Shown here: positions 51,919 to 61,709 of the stretch, in pieces
Numbering within the stretch: position 1 is the first letter of the stretch
Layout: each line of letters opens with the position of its first letter
Assembly: GCF_900476395.1 (NCBI RefSeq)
Contig: NZ_UIHB01000002.1
Span: 1 to 64,000 of the forward strand
From: Xanthomonas euroxanthea
Lineage (GTDB): Bacteria; Pseudomonadota; Gammaproteobacteria; Xanthomonadales; Xanthomonadaceae
Length of the DNA stretch: 64,000 bases
Direction: 5' to 3'
Program-made: the position numbers and the translations under genes
Notes under the pieces: model-generated
Database searches by the model: none
What the model saw: only the letters and a program-made list of their open reading frames with translations
Told to the model about the DNA's origin: nothing

Positions 51919-53190
51919 CTGCATCAGCAGCCCAGCCACCGCATCGGCCGCGCGTGCCGATGCGTCGCGGCGCAGTTCGGCGTGCAGGGCGAGGTAGCGC
52001 GGTTGCAGGGCGGCGACCTTTTCCGGGTGCTTGAACCAGTCCAGCAGGGCCACGCACAGCCGTTCCGGGGTGCAGTCGTCCTGCATCAGCTCGGGGGCGA
52101 GATCGTCGTTGGCCAGGATGTTGGGTAGCGCGTAGCGGTTGACCTTGAGCAGGCCCAGCGTCTTGACGATACGGTAGGTGAGCGGGGCGACCTTGTAGCC
52201 GACCACCATCGGGCGCTTGACCAGCATCGCCTCCAGCGTCGCGGTGCCCGACGCCAGCAGCACCACATCGGCGGCCAGCATCGCGGTGCGCGCCTGGCCA
52301 TCGAGCAGGTGCGAACGCAGCACCGGGAGCGACGACCGCGATAATTGTTCGGCCAGCAGCTGCTTGCAGCCGGGGTTGGCCGCGGGCACCAGCACGTGCA
52401 GGTTGGGCAGGTGCTCGGACACCAGCCAGGCGGCCTGGAAGAAGGTATCGCCGAGCTTGCTGATTTCACCATGCCGGCTGCCGGGCAACACCGCCAGCAC
52501 GGTGCTGGACGCGGACAGGCCCAGCTTGGCGCGTGCGGCTGCGCGATCGGCCTGGTAGGCGATGTCGTCGGCCATCGGGTGGCCGACAAAGCGCGCATCG
52601 ATGCCGTGCCTGGCATAGATCGGCGGCTCCATCGGAAACAGGCACAGCACCAGGTCGGCGCTGGCGCCGATCTTTTCCGCACGCTTCTCGCGCCAGGCCC
52701 AGACCGACGGGCTGACGTAATGCACGGTGCGCACGCCGCGCTGCTTGAGCCAGCGCTCGACCGATAGATTGAAATCGGGTGCGTCGATGCCGATGAACAC
52801 GTCCGGCTTCCACGCCAGCACCCGCTCGCGGAAGGCGCGGCGCAGCTTCAACAGCCGCGGCAGATGCTGCAGCACTTCGGTCAGCCCCATCACCGCCAGT
52901 TCGCTGGCATCGAACCAGGTCTGGCAGCCGGCACCACGCATTGCATCGCCACCGATGCCGACGAATTCAGCACCCGGATAGCGGCGCCGCAGCTGTTCGA
53001 TCAGGCCCGCACCCAGGATGTCGCCGGAGGCTTCGCCGGCGATCAGCGCGATGCGCGGGGCGCGCGTTTGCGCGCTGGGAATCGGGAGTGGGGAATGGGG
53101 AATCGGAAGTGCTGACGATGGGCCGGCGGCAGGCGCGTCTGCATGCGCGCCTGCATCGATTCCCGATTCCCGATTCCCGATTCCCGTCAT
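51871..53190 (-). CDS. lpxB: Lipid-A-disaccharide synthase with repeat-derived ends
   Basis: 439-residue glycosyltransferase (GT19) that joins UDP-2,3-diacylglucosamine and lipid X to form the lipid A disaccharide. Core motifs: [19 protein letters not shown] near residue 46, [23 protein letters not shown]. The ATG at 53190 overlaps the lpxA stop (ATGA). Residues 1-11 ([11 protein letters not shown]), 29-38 ([10 protein letters not shown]) and the last 15 are read from GGGAATC-type repeat blocks, so both termini are extended relative to E. coli LpxB, while the catalytic core is normal. Confidence 0.96.
   Translation of the reverse strand: MTGIGNRESGIDAGAHADAPAAGPSSALPIPHSPLPIPSAQTRAPRIALIAGEASGDILGAGLIEQLRRRYPGAEFVGIGGDAMRGAGCQTWFDASELAVMGLTEVLQHLPRLLKLRRAFRERVLAWKPDVFIGIDAPDFNLSVERWLKQRGVRTVHYVSPSVWAWREKRAEKIGASADLVLCLFPMEPPIYARHGIDARFVGHPMADDIAYQADRAAARAKLGLSASSTVLAVLPGSRHGEISKLGDTFFQAAWLVSEHLPNLHVLVPAANPGCKQLLAEQLSRSSLPVLRSHLLDGQARTAMLAADVVLLASGTATLEAMLVKRPMVVGYKVAPLTYRIVKTLGLLKVNRYALPNILANDDLAPELMQDDCTPERLCVALLDWFKHPEKVAALQPRYLALHAELRRDASARAADAVAGLLMQPESGIGSRESAGAGS
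53077..53187. repeat. Inverted GGGAATC-type repeat pair at the lpxA/lpxB junction
   Basis: Blocks 53077-53106 and 53158-53187 are complementary and lie inside the lpxB coding sequence. The right block carries four gattccc copies and ends next to the start codon of lpxB. Confidence 0.88.
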
Positions 53191-53978
53191 CGCAACAACG
53201 GCCTTTCCGCCGCCTCGATGAACTCGAGTAGCCCGCGCACGTCTTCGCTGCTCTTGGCCTGTTCGGCCAGTTGCAGCTTGGCTTCGGCCAGCGGCAGGCC
53301 GGCGACGTATAGCGTGCGGTAGGCGCGCTTGATCGCAGTGATGCGCTCGGCATCGAAGCCGCGCCGCTTGAGCCCTTCGCTGTTGATGCCGCGCGGGCGG
53401 CCCAGCGATTCGCTGCCGACCATGGTGAACGGCGGCACGTCGCCGTTGGTCAGCGCGCCCATGCCCAGGAAGGCGTGCGCGCCGATCCGGCAGAACTGAT
53501 GCGCGCCGGCAAAGCCGCTGATGATCACGTAGTCGCCCACGGTGACATGGCCGGCCAGTGTGGTGTTGTTGGAGAACACGCAGTGGTTGCCGACATGGCA
53601 GTCGTGCGCCACGTGGGTGTAGGCCAGCATCCAGTTGTCGTCGCCGACCACGGTGATGCCGCCACCGCCGCCAGTGCCGCGATTGATGGTGACGAATTCG
53701 CGGATCACGTTGCCGTCGCCGATCACCAGCTCGGTGCGCTCGCCGGCGTACTTCTTGTCCTGCGGTTCGCCGCCGATCGCGGCGTGGCCGATGAAGCGGT
53801 TGTTGCGGCCGATCCGGGTCGGGCCGTGGATCGAGCAATGCGGCCCCACCTCGGTGCCCGCATCGATCTGCACATCGGCGCCGATCAGCGAAAACGCACC
53901 CACGCGCACATCGCTGGCCAGTTGCGCCGACGGATCGATGACGGCGGTGGGATGAATCAAGGGTGCTTGATCACGCAT
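53187..53978 (-). CDS. lpxA: UDP-N-acetylglucosamine acyltransferase
   Basis: 263-residue enzyme for the first step of lipid A synthesis, adding 3-hydroxyacyl from ACP to UDP-GlcNAc. Left-handed beta-helix of hexapeptide repeats ([26 protein letters not shown]) and the catalytic His region [13 protein letters not shown]. Trimeric family; length matches E. coli (262). Starts 21 bp after fabZ; stop overlaps the lpxB start. Confidence 0.97.
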   Translation of the reverse strand: MRDQAPLIHPTAVIDPSAQLASDVRVGAFSLIGADVQIDAGTEVGPHCSIHGPTRIGRNNRFIGHAAIGGEPQDKKYAGERTELVIGDGNVIREFVTINRGTGGGGGITVVGDDNWMLAYTHVAHDCHVGNHCVFSNNTTLAGHVTVGDYVIISGFAGAHQFCRIGAHAFLGMGALTNGDVPPFTMVGSESLGRPRGINSEGLKRRGFDAERITAIKRAYRTLYVAGLPLAEAKLQLAEQAKSSEDVRGLLEFIEAAERPLLR

Positions 53979-53999
53979 CGTGTCTCACCTCCAAAACGG

Positions 54000-54461
54000 T
54001 TATTCCTTGGCGCCGGCGCACATGACTTCGGCACTGGCCACGACTTCGCCGTTGACCTTGGCCTCGCCGTAATAGCATCCCATGTTGCGGATCAGGCGCT
54101 TCATCTGCACTTCCAGCATCAGCACGTCGCCCGGCACCACCTGCTTGTTGAAGCGGGCGTTGTCGACCTTGACCATGTAGAACAGCTTGGACAGCGCGTC
54201 GCGTCCCAGACCGAGCTGGGTCATCACGCCGCCGGCCTGCGCCAGTGCCTCGATGATCAGCACGCCGGGCATCACCGGGCGGGTGGGGAAATGGCCCTGA
54301 AAAAATGGCTCGTTGATGCTGACGTTCTTCTGCCCGACGATGCGCTTGGCATCCAGGTCGAGCTCGATGACCCGGTCGATCAGCAGGAACGGATAGCGGT
54401 GCGGGATCAGCGTCTGGATCTGGTTGACGTCGATCGGCAGCTCGTAAGTGGGGTGACTCAT
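54000..54461 (-). CDS. fabZ: 3-hydroxyacyl-ACP dehydratase FabZ
   Basis: 153-residue hot-dog-fold dehydratase of fatty acid elongation. Substrate motif HRYPFLLIDRV (residues 21-31) and the catalytic GHFPTRPVMPGVLIIEALAQ with H and E. Full length. The ATG at 54461 overlaps the lpxD stop (ATGA at 54458-54461). Its position inside the lpx operon lets the cell balance fatty acids and lipid A. Confidence 0.97.
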   Translation of the reverse strand: MSHPTYELPIDVNQIQTLIPHRYPFLLIDRVIELDLDAKRIVGQKNVSINEPFFQGHFPTRPVMPGVLIIEALAQAGGVMTQLGLGRDALSKLFYMVKVDNARFNKQVVPGDVLMLEVQMKRLIRNMGCYYGEAKVNGEVVASAEVMCAGAKE

Positions 54462-55471
54462 TCTTTCTCCTTGCCCACAGCCAGGATGCGCCTTGCCAGC
54501 ACATCGAGTTGTTTGAAGCGCGCGGCATTCTTGCGCCACGTGCGATTGTCGGTGAGAGGGGTGCCGGACGAATACTCGCCCGGCTCATGGATGGAATTGC
54601 GCACTACCGACTTGCCGGTGATCACCACCTTGTCGCAGATCTCCAGATGCCCGACCACGCCGACATGCCCGCCGAGCAGGCAGTAACGACCGATCTTGGC
54701 GCTGCCGGCGATCCCGGTACAGCCGGCGATGGCGCTATGCGCGCCGATGTGGCAGTTGTGCGCGATCTGCACCAGGTTATCCACGCGCACGTCTTCTTCC
54801 AGCACGGTGTCTTCCAGTGCGCCGCGGTCGATGCAGGTGTTGGCGCCGATCTCGCAGTCGTCGCCGATCACCACGCCGCCCAGTTGCGGGACCTTGATCC
54901 AGTGCCCGGCATCCATCGCCAGGCCGAAGCCGTCGGCACCGATCACCGCACCTGGATGGATACGCACGCGCTTGCCCAGGCGCACCCGGGTGACAAGGGT
55001 GACGCGGGCGAGCAGCTCGCTGCCGTCCTCGACCACGCAGTCTTCGCCGATGATGCTGCCGGTGCCGATCACGCAGCCATCGCCCACGCGGCTGCGCGCA
55101 CCGATGCTGACGAACGGGCCGACGTGGGCGTTCGGCGAAACCTGTGCGCTGGGATCGATCACCGCGGAAGGGTGGATCCCCGGTTCGCGCACCGGCGCCA
55201 CATCGAACAAGGCCGCGATCTTGGCAAAGGCGGTATAGGGATCCTTGGCGACCAGCGCGGTGCCGCGTGCATCCGCCGCATCGTCGGCGCGCAGGACCAC
55301 CACGGCCGCCTGGCTCTGGCCCAGTTGCGGCCGGTAGCGCGGATTGGACAAAAAGCTCAGTTGCCCGGCGCCGGCATGCGCCAGGGTGGCGACGCCACTG
55401 ACTTCTACGGCGCCATCGCCAACGACGGTCAACCCAAATTGTTCGGCAATTGCACTGGCGGTCAAGCGCAT
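54458..55471 (-). CDS. lpxD: UDP-3-O-acylglucosamine N-acyltransferase
   Basis: 337-residue acyltransferase, third step of lipid A synthesis. N-terminal uridine-binding domain (LTASAIAEQFGLTVVGDGAVEVSGVATL), then hexapeptide repeats ([20 protein letters not shown], catalytic His in VRVDNLVQIAHNCHIG), and a C-terminal helix. Length close to the E. coli 341. Head of the lipid A operon here; its promoter is in 55472-55599 with the divergent small peptide gene on the other strand. Confidence 0.97.
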   Translation of the reverse strand: MRLTASAIAEQFGLTVVGDGAVEVSGVATLAHAGAGQLSFLSNPRYRPQLGQSQAAVVVLRADDAADARGTALVAKDPYTAFAKIAALFDVAPVREPGIHPSAVIDPSAQVSPNAHVGPFVSIGARSRVGDGCVIGTGSIIGEDCVVEDGSELLARVTLVTRVRLGKRVRIHPGAVIGADGFGLAMDAGHWIKVPQLGGVVIGDDCEIGANTCIDRGALEDTVLEEDVRVDNLVQIAHNCHIGAHSAIAGCTGIAGSAKIGRYCLLGGHVGVVGHLEICDKVVITGKSVVRNSIHEPGEYSSGTPLTDNRTWRKNAARFKQLDVLARRILAVGKEKE

Positions 55472-55599
55472 CGGGGTGAACCTCTTGTAAATGTGGGAGC
55501 GCCGCTTTAACGGGGAAAAAACACCATTAAACAGTTCCCAACAAAGCCTGCGTATCTAGGGTCCTGTCGCAATCAAGCGGCGAATCCAGGAGCAAGCAT

Positions 55600-55794
55600 A
55601 TGAAAACCGTTCTTTCCATCCTTGGTGGTCTGGTCATGATGGGCGCGGTCGCGAGTGCATCGGCCCAATCCTTCGATATCGAGCAGGGCAAGGCGATCGG
55701 TGAGCAGCAGCTGCAGTGTCTCAGCCTGCCTGCCGGCGACATCGCCAGCTGCCTGTCCAACACCGTATCCACCTGGTTCGACAGCTGGTTCTGA
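55600..55794 (+). CDS. Small exported peptide (64 aa) in place of skp
   Basis: 64-residue secreted protein: signal peptide MKTVLSILGGLVMMGAVASASA cleaved near residue 22, then a mature 42-residue region with QLQCLSLPAGDIASCLSN, two cysteines (Cys 40 and 51) likely to form a disulfide, and an amphipathic end TVSTWFDSWF. AGGAG at 55588-55592 is correctly placed 7 bases ahead of the ATG, and a strong terminator follows, so this is a real gene. Function unknown; the site normally holds skp in E. coli. Divergent from lpxD. Confidence 0.82.
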   Translation: MKTVLSILGGLVMMGAVASASAQSFDIEQGKAIGEQQLQCLSLPAGDIASCLSNTVSTWFDSWF

Positions 55795-55822
55795 CCGGCC
55801 GACACTCCACCTGCGATACACG

Positions 55823-55851
55823 GGCGGCCCGCACGCGCGGGCCGCCTTTTT
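55823..55851 (+). terminator. Terminator after the small exported peptide gene
   Basis: Perfect 10-bp GC stem (ggcggcccgc/gcgggccgcc at 55823-55832 and 55837-55846) with loop acgc and five T's. It is 29 bp past the stop at 55794, and 15 bp from the end of bamA on the opposite strand. Confidence 0.92.
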
Positions 55852-55865
55852 GTTGCCGTTGGCTG

Positions 55866-58232
55866 TTAGAACTGGCCGCCGAAGGTGAACTGCAGACGTT
55901 CGATCTCGTCGTTGTCTTCCTTCTTCAGCGGGAACGCGTAGCTGATCGAGATGGGGCCGACCGGTGCGCGCCACAACAGCGCCACGCCGGTGGACGCACG
56001 CAGCTCGTTGGCCTTGAAGTTGTCCACGCCGTCGTAGACGTTACCGAAGTCGAAGAACGCCGATACGCGTGCCGACGGGCTGTCGAACAGCTTCGGGAAA
56101 TACATTTCCACCGAACCGACGGTCTTGAACGAACCACCCAGCGGCTGGCCGCGCGAATAGTTCACCGTCCGTTCCGAACGCGGACCCAGCGTGTTGTCCT
56201 CGAAGCCGCGTACCGAATTGGTACCGCCGGCGTAGAAGTTCTCGTAGAACGGCAGGCCGGTGGCGGTGATGGTGCGCGACACGCCATTGGCGTCGGTCAC
56301 CACGCGCGTGCTGTCATTGCCGTAGCTGTCGCCATAGCCCAGCTCGAAGCGGGTGTTCAACACGATCGCCGGGATGATCGGCCAGTAATTGGAAATCTGA
56401 TAGTTGAGCTTGTAGTACTCGACCGTGGAGCCGGGCAGGGTGGTCTCCAGGCCGACACGCTGGTACATGCCGCGGGTCGGCATGAAGAAGTCGTTGCGGG
56501 TGTCGCGCGCCCAACCCAGCTCGGTGCGCCAGGCATGGAAGGTGCGCGTGCCGACCGCATCGATGTAGTCGATGATCGCCTGCGGGGTCTGGCCCTGGAA
56601 CGTGTTGATCTGGTTGCTGTCGATGCCGACCATCGCCGAGACGGTGTCGTTCTCGGTGATCGGCACGCCGAACACCACCTGCGCCGAGCCATTCTTGCTG
56701 TTGTACTGCGCGGTGTTGAAGTCCGAGTAGTCCAGCGAGCGCCACGACAGGTTGTAGCCCAGCGACACGCCGTCGTCGGTAAAGAACGGGTTGGTATAGG
56801 AAAACGCGTAGCGCTGCTGGTAGCTGCTGCGCGAGGCTTCCACCGCCACCCGGTTGCCGCCGCCCAGGAAGTTGTTCTGCGACAACTGCACCGAGGTGGT
56901 CACACCGAAGCTCTGCGAATAACCCAGGCCGAACACGAAGCTGCCGGAGGTGGTTTCCTTGACGTTGTAGACCACGTCGACCTGGTCGTTGCTGCCCGGC
57001 ACCGCCGGCGTTTCCACGTCCACGCTCTCGAAGTAGCCCAGGCGCTGCAGACGGATCTTGGAACGGTCGATCGCCGCCTGCGAGTACCAGGTATTTTCGA
57101 ACTGGCGCATTTCGCGGCGCAACACCTCATCGGAGGTGCGGCTATTGCCCTTGTACAGGATGCGGCGCACGGTCACGCGCGGGCCCGGCACCACCTGCAG
57201 GTTCACCGCAACGGTGCGGTCCTCGCGGTTGGGGGTCGGGATCGGGTTGACCTTGGCGAACGCGTAACCGACGTTGCTCAGCGTGTTGGTGATCGCATCG
57301 GAGGTGTACTCCAGCAGCGCACGCGAGAAGATGTCGCCGGCCTTGGGGATGACCAGACGCTCGATGTCGGCCTGCGGCAGCACGGTGTCGCCGGTGACCT
57401 TGATCTCGGAAATCTTGTACTGCTCGCCCTCGGTGACGCCGGCGCTGACGAACATGTCGCGCTTGTCGGGGCTGATCGACACCTGGGTGGAGTCGATGCT
57501 GAAGTCCACGTAGCCGCGGTCCAGGTACCAGGAGTTGAGCTTCTCCAGGTCGCCGGACATCTTTTCCTTGGAGTACTGGTCGTCGCGGCGGTACCACGAG
57601 GCCCAGTTGTGCTCCTTGGACTCCCAGTTCTCCAGGATGTCCTCGTTGGCAAACTTCTCGGTGCCGATCAGGTTGACGTGGCGGATCTTGGCCGCCTTGC
57701 CTTCCTTGATCGCGATCGCCACATCCACGCGGTTACGGTCCAGCGGGCTCACCGTCGGGGTGATCTCGACGTTGTACTTGCCGCGGTTGTTGTACTGGCG
57801 GGTCAGTTCCTGGGTCACGCGGTCCAGGCTCAGGCGATCGAAGGTGCCGCCTTCGGTCAGGCCGATGTCGCCCAGGCCCTTGAGCAGCTCCTCGGACTTG
57901 ATGTCCTTGTTGCCGGTCACGGTGAGCTTGTTGATCGCCGGACGCTCCTTCACGGTGATCACCAGGATGTTGCCCTGGCGATCCAGCTGCACGTCCTCGA
58001 AGAAGCCGGTGCGGTACAGCGCACGGATCGAGTCGGCGACCTTGGCATCGTCCACGGTGTCACCGCGGTTCACCGGCAGATAGGTGAACACGGTGCCGGA
58101 GGCGATGCGCTGCAGGCCGTCGACGCGGATGTCGCTGGCAACGAACGGCTCTGCGGCCAGGGCAACGACTGGCAGGCTGAGGCCGGCGGCAAGAGCGAGG
58201 GCAAGCAGGCGGCGAGTGGGAAGACGCGTCAT
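55866..58232 (-). CDS. bamA: Outer membrane protein assembly factor BamA
   Basis: 788-residue central component of the BAM complex that folds beta-barrel proteins into the outer membrane. Signal peptide (LLALALAAGLSLPVVALA), five POTRA repeats to about residue 430 (ASDIRVDGLQRI start), then a 16-strand barrel with the YTNPFF and VRGFEDNTLGPRS motifs and C-terminal FTFGGQF. The ATG at 58232 (MTRLPTRRLL) is used because it gives a proper signal peptide; in-frame ATGs upstream would extend beyond it. It starts 83 bp after rseP. Confidence 0.98.
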   Translation of the reverse strand: MTRLPTRRLLALALAAGLSLPVVALAAEPFVASDIRVDGLQRIASGTVFTYLPVNRGDTVDDAKVADSIRALYRTGFFEDVQLDRQGNILVITVKERPAINKLTVTGNKDIKSEELLKGLGDIGLTEGGTFDRLSLDRVTQELTRQYNNRGKYNVEITPTVSPLDRNRVDVAIAIKEGKAAKIRHVNLIGTEKFANEDILENWESKEHNWASWYRRDDQYSKEKMSGDLEKLNSWYLDRGYVDFSIDSTQVSISPDKRDMFVSAGVTEGEQYKISEIKVTGDTVLPQADIERLVIPKAGDIFSRALLEYTSDAITNTLSNVGYAFAKVNPIPTPNREDRTVAVNLQVVPGPRVTVRRILYKGNSRTSDEVLRREMRQFENTWYSQAAIDRSKIRLQRLGYFESVDVETPAVPGSNDQVDVVYNVKETTSGSFVFGLGYSQSFGVTTSVQLSQNNFLGGGNRVAVEASRSSYQQRYAFSYTNPFFTDDGVSLGYNLSWRSLDYSDFNTAQYNSKNGSAQVVFGVPITENDTVSAMVGIDSNQINTFQGQTPQAIIDYIDAVGTRTFHAWRTELGWARDTRNDFFMPTRGMYQRVGLETTLPGSTVEYYKLNYQISNYWPIIPAIVLNTRFELGYGDSYGNDSTRVVTDANGVSRTITATGLPFYENFYAGGTNSVRGFEDNTLGPRSERTVNYSRGQPLGGSFKTVGSVEMYFPKLFDSPSARVSAFFDFGNVYDGVDNFKANELRASTGVALLWRAPVGPISISYAFPLKKEDNDEIERLQFTFGGQF

Positions 58233-58315
58233 GTCACATCCGGTTGGAGTCGATTTCGGGTGTTGCTGGATGCCGACGTATGACGACGACAACAGGCGGA
58301 AAGAGTGGAGCAGCT

Positions 58316-59662
58316 TCATCGTGGAACCAGGCCGAGGATGTCGTTGTAGAACGCCAGTCCCATCAGCCCGGCCAGGACCGCCAGGCCGACATATTGCCCG
58401 GCAATCATGGCCCGTTCGCTGATCGGGCTGCCCTTGACCAACTCGATAAGGTAATACAGCAGATGCCCACCGTCCAAGATCGGGATCGGCATCAGGTTGA
58501 TGATCGCCAGGCTGAGCGACAGCAATCCGAGGAAATACAGGAACCAGTCGAGCCCGCGTTCGGCCGAGGCGTTGGCCGCGCGCGCGATCGTGACCGGCCC
58601 GGAGATGTTCTTGACCGAGGCCTGGCCGGTCAGCATGCGCTTCATCATGCCCAGCGAATCGGCGGTCATCCGGCCGGTTTCACGGATCGCCGCCGGCACC
58701 GCGGCGAACACGCCGTACTGCTGGCGGCTGTCGTAGGCCGGCGCCTGCGCTGCCGCAAATCCCACGCCCAGCAGCCACTGGCCCTGCGGCGACCGGCGCG
58801 GGGCGATTTCCAGCGCCAGCCGGTCTTCGCCGCGCGCGACCTCGATCATGCCGGTACCGCCTTGCGCGCCCAGTGCCTGCAGCTGGGCAGGAATCTCGTC
58901 GGCTGAGCGAATCGGCTGGCCGTCGATGGCGACAATGCGGTCGCCCGGCTGCAGCAGCCCCTGCGCCGCGGAGCCGGCGACCACCTGGCCCACCACCGGC
59001 GGCTGCAGCATGAACTGCCAGCCGATGCCGGCCAGCGAGGCCACGCGGCGCTCGTCAAAGCCGGCCGGCAGCTGCGACAGCCGCAGCGTGTGCTCGCGGT
59101 TGCCGGCGCCGTCGGTGGCGGTCAGTACGTGGATATCGCGCTTGTCCATCGCCGCGGTGGTGAGCTGCATGCTGGCATCGCTCCAACTGCTGACATCGCG
59201 TCCATCGATGCGCACGATGCGCTCGCCCGGGGTCAGGCCGGCTTCGGCGGCCAGGCCATCGGCACGGCCGACGGTGGCCGAGTAATCCTGTTTGCCGACC
59301 ACGAACATCGCCCACAGCATCGCCATGCACAGCAGCAGGTTGGCGATCGGGCCGGCGGCTACGATGGCGATGCGCTGCCACACGGTCTTGCGATTGAAGG
59401 CCTGGTCCTGCTCGGCCGGATGCACGTCGCCTTCGCGCTCGTCGAGCATCCTGACGTAGCCGCCCAGCGGGATGGCCGCCACCACGAACTCGGTGCCGTG
59501 ACGGTCGCGCCGCATCCACAACGGTTTGCCGAAGCCCACCGAAAAGCGCAGCACCTTGACGCCGCAGCGGCGCGCGACCCAGAAGTGGCCGAATTCGTGG
59601 AAGGTCACCAACACGCCCAGGCTGACGATCATCCACCAGACCGAACCGATGAAATCACCCAT
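58316..59662 (-). CDS. rseP: Site-2 zinc metalloprotease RseP
   Basis: 448-residue intramembrane protease for regulated intramembrane proteolysis of the anti-sigma-E factor. Zinc motif HEFGH near residue 22 in TM1, two PDZ domains (VGRADGLAAEAGLTPGERIV, GQVVAGSAAQGLLQPGDRIV), and a late TM with LDGGHLLYYL. Typical order dxr-rseP-bamA; its start is 26 bp after dxr. Confidence 0.97.
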   Translation of the reverse strand: MGDFIGSVWWMIVSLGVLVTFHEFGHFWVARRCGVKVLRFSVGFGKPLWMRRDRHGTEFVVAAIPLGGYVRMLDEREGDVHPAEQDQAFNRKTVWQRIAIVAAGPIANLLLCMAMLWAMFVVGKQDYSATVGRADGLAAEAGLTPGERIVRIDGRDVSSWSDASMQLTTAAMDKRDIHVLTATDGAGNREHTLRLSQLPAGFDERRVASLAGIGWQFMLQPPVVGQVVAGSAAQGLLQPGDRIVAIDGQPIRSADEIPAQLQALGAQGGTGMIEVARGEDRLALEIAPRRSPQGQWLLGVGFAAAQAPAYDSRQQYGVFAAVPAAIRETGRMTADSLGMMKRMLTGQASVKNISGPVTIARAANASAERGLDWFLYFLGLLSLSLAIINLMPIPILDGGHLLYYLIELVKGSPISERAMIAGQYVGLAVLAGLMGLAFYNDILGLVPR

Positions 59663-59688
59663 GGATGCAACTCGTCTGCGTAAATCGA

Positions 59689-60879
59689 TCAGGCATGAAG
59701 GCGGTGATGGGCGAGGGCGCGTTCGGTGATCTGCCGCGCTTGCGCATCGGCAGAAAGCAGGGTGTCGAGGGAGTCGGCATTGTGCCGTGGGAGCGTTGTC
59801 AGTGTGTGTTCGACCAACGCGGGAATCGCTAGGAAACCCACCTGGCCCTGAAGAAACGCTGAAACAGCCACTTCATTGGCCGCGTTCAGGACCGCAGGCG
59901 CGGTTCCACCGGCCTCCAGCGCCTCCCAGGCCAGGCGCAGGCATGGGAATGCGGCGGTGTCCGGCGCCTCGAAATCCAGCCGCCCCTGGGTCAGCAGGTC
60001 CAGCCCGGCAACCCCGGACTCGACCCGCTCCGGCCACGCCAGGCCGACCGCCAGCGTGGTGCGCATGTCCGGCAGGCCGAGCTGGGCCAGGGTGGAACCG
60101 TCGACGAATTCCACCAGCGAGTGCACCAGACTCTGCGGGTGCACCAGCACATCGATCTGCGCACCGGGCAGGCCGAACAGGTGATGCGCTTCGATCACTT
60201 CCAGGCCCTTGTTCATCAGCGTCGCCGAATCCACCGAGATCTTCGGCCCCATCGACCATTTGGGATGGGCGACCGCCTGCGCGGGGGTGACAGCGCTCAG
60301 CGCGGCGCGGTCCCAGCCGCGGAACGGCCCGCCGGACGCGGTCAGGATCACCCGGCGCACGCCGCGACTGGCGTCGCAGGAGCGCAGGCACTGGAAGATC
60401 GCGCTGTGTTCGCTGTCGATCGGGATGATCTCGGCGCCGGCCGCCGCCGCGGTGCGGGTCAGCAGCTCGCCGGCCAGTACCAGCGATTCCTTGTTGGCCA
60501 GCAGCAGGCGCTTGCCGGCGCGGGCTGCGGCAAGCGTGGAGGGCAGGCCGGCCGCTCCCACGATCGCCGCGACGACGGTGTCGCAGGCATCGCTGGCAGC
60601 CAGCGCGTCCAGGGCGTCGGAGCCGGCGTGCGCCTGGGTGGCCAATTCGGCCGCGCGCAGACCGTCGCGCAGTGCCGGATACAGGGATGGGTCGGCGATC
60701 ACCGCATGCGCAGGGCGATGGGTGACGCAGAGCGCCAGCAGCTCGTCGACCTTGCTGCCGGCCGACAGCACGCTGGCGCGCAGCCGCTGCGGATGACGGG
60801 CGATCACATCCAGTGCCGACGCACCGATCGAGCCGGTAGCGCCGAACACGGCGACCTGACGGAGAGGGGAGCCAGCCAT
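59689..60879 (-). CDS. dxr: 1-deoxy-D-xylulose-5-phosphate reductoisomerase
   Basis: 396-residue NADPH enzyme that makes 2-C-methyl-D-erythritol 4-phosphate, the committed step of the MEP isoprenoid pathway. NADPH motif [14 protein letters not shown] (residues about 14-27) and the metal/substrate acidic set [47 protein letters not shown]. Starts 2 bp after cdsA. Supplies isoprenyl units also needed by uppS upstream. Confidence 0.97.
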   Translation of the reverse strand: MAGSPLRQVAVFGATGSIGASALDVIARHPQRLRASVLSAGSKVDELLALCVTHRPAHAVIADPSLYPALRDGLRAAELATQAHAGSDALDALAASDACDTVVAAIVGAAGLPSTLAAARAGKRLLLANKESLVLAGELLTRTAAAAGAEIIPIDSEHSAIFQCLRSCDASRGVRRVILTASGGPFRGWDRAALSAVTPAQAVAHPKWSMGPKISVDSATLMNKGLEVIEAHHLFGLPGAQIDVLVHPQSLVHSLVEFVDGSTLAQLGLPDMRTTLAVGLAWPERVESGVAGLDLLTQGRLDFEAPDTAAFPCLRLAWEALEAGGTAPAVLNAANEVAVSAFLQGQVGFLAIPALVEHTLTTLPRHNADSLDTLLSADAQARQITERALAHHRLHA

Positions 60880-60881
60880 GC

Positions 60882-61709
60882 CTAGAATCCGAGAATTTCC
60901 TTGCCGAGTGCGAACACCGGCAGGGCGGCGAGCACGCCGTCGATACGATCCAGCACGCCGCCATGGCCCGGAATCACCGCACCCGAGTCCTTGGCGCCGG
61001 CGTGGCGCTTGAGCAGGCTCTCGAACAGATCGCCCAGCACCGAGGCCAGCACCGCCACCGCCGAGACCAGCACCAGCTGCGGCACATGCGCCAGGGTCAG
61101 CCCGGCCAGCCAGCCGAATGCGCAGGCGACCACGATGCCGGCGACCATGCCGCCGAGCAGGCCTTCGATGGTCTTGTTGGGGCTGACCCGCGGCGCCAGC
61201 TTGTGCTTGCCGAACGCGCGGCCGGCGAAATAGGCGCCCGAATCGGCCGCCCACACCATGGTCAGCGCGGTCAGCAGCCACAGGTTGCCCTTGTCCGGGT
61301 TGGCGTGCAGCAGCACCAGCGCAGCCCAGGCCGGCAGGACCGCCAGGGTGCCGGCGGCGAGCTTGAGCGCGCGCGCCTGGCCGTTGCCGTGATCGGCACC
61401 GAAGGTGAAAAAGCGCAGCCATAGCAGCGCCAGCAGCCACCAGACCACCCCCACCAGGGCGGCGATCTGGAACAGCACCATGGAGCCGGCCGAGGCCCAC
61501 ACCATCAGCACCATCAGCAGCAGATTGAGCATCAGCAGCACGGTGCGCGGCAGGCTGTCGTCGATGCCGGAGAGCTTGAGCCACTCCCACAGACCGGTCA
61601 GGAACAGGATCGCCGCCAGCGCCGCCAGCCATTGCGTGGGCAGCAGCACGATCGCGCAGATGGCGAGCGGCGCCATGATCAGCGCGGCAATCACGCGGGT
61701 CTTGGTCAT
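60882..61709 (-). CDS. cdsA: Phosphatidate cytidylyltransferase
   Basis: 275-residue membrane enzyme that makes CDP-diacylglycerol for all phospholipids. About eight membrane segments and the C-terminal CDS signature [28 protein letters not shown] with the metal-binding Asp. Start ATG 61709 overlaps the uppS stop (ATGA). Confidence 0.96.
   Translation of the reverse strand: MTKTRVIAALIMAPLAICAIVLLPTQWLAALAAILFLTGLWEWLKLSGIDDSLPRTVLLMLNLLLMVLMVWASAGSMVLFQIAALVGVVWWLLALLWLRFFTFGADHGNGQARALKLAAGTLAVLPAWAALVLLHANPDKGNLWLLTALTMVWAADSGAYFAGRAFGKHKLAPRVSPNKTIEGLLGGMVAGIVVACAFGWLAGLTLAHVPQLVLVSAVAVLASVLGDLFESLLKRHAGAKDSGAVIPGHGGVLDRIDGVLAALPVFALGKEILGF

Noticed and set aside
53077-53187. CRISPR-like array from repeated gattccc units
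   Set aside because: The units are 7-8 bases and directly adjacent with no spacers, and they lie within lpxB. This is a microrepeat, not a CRISPR.
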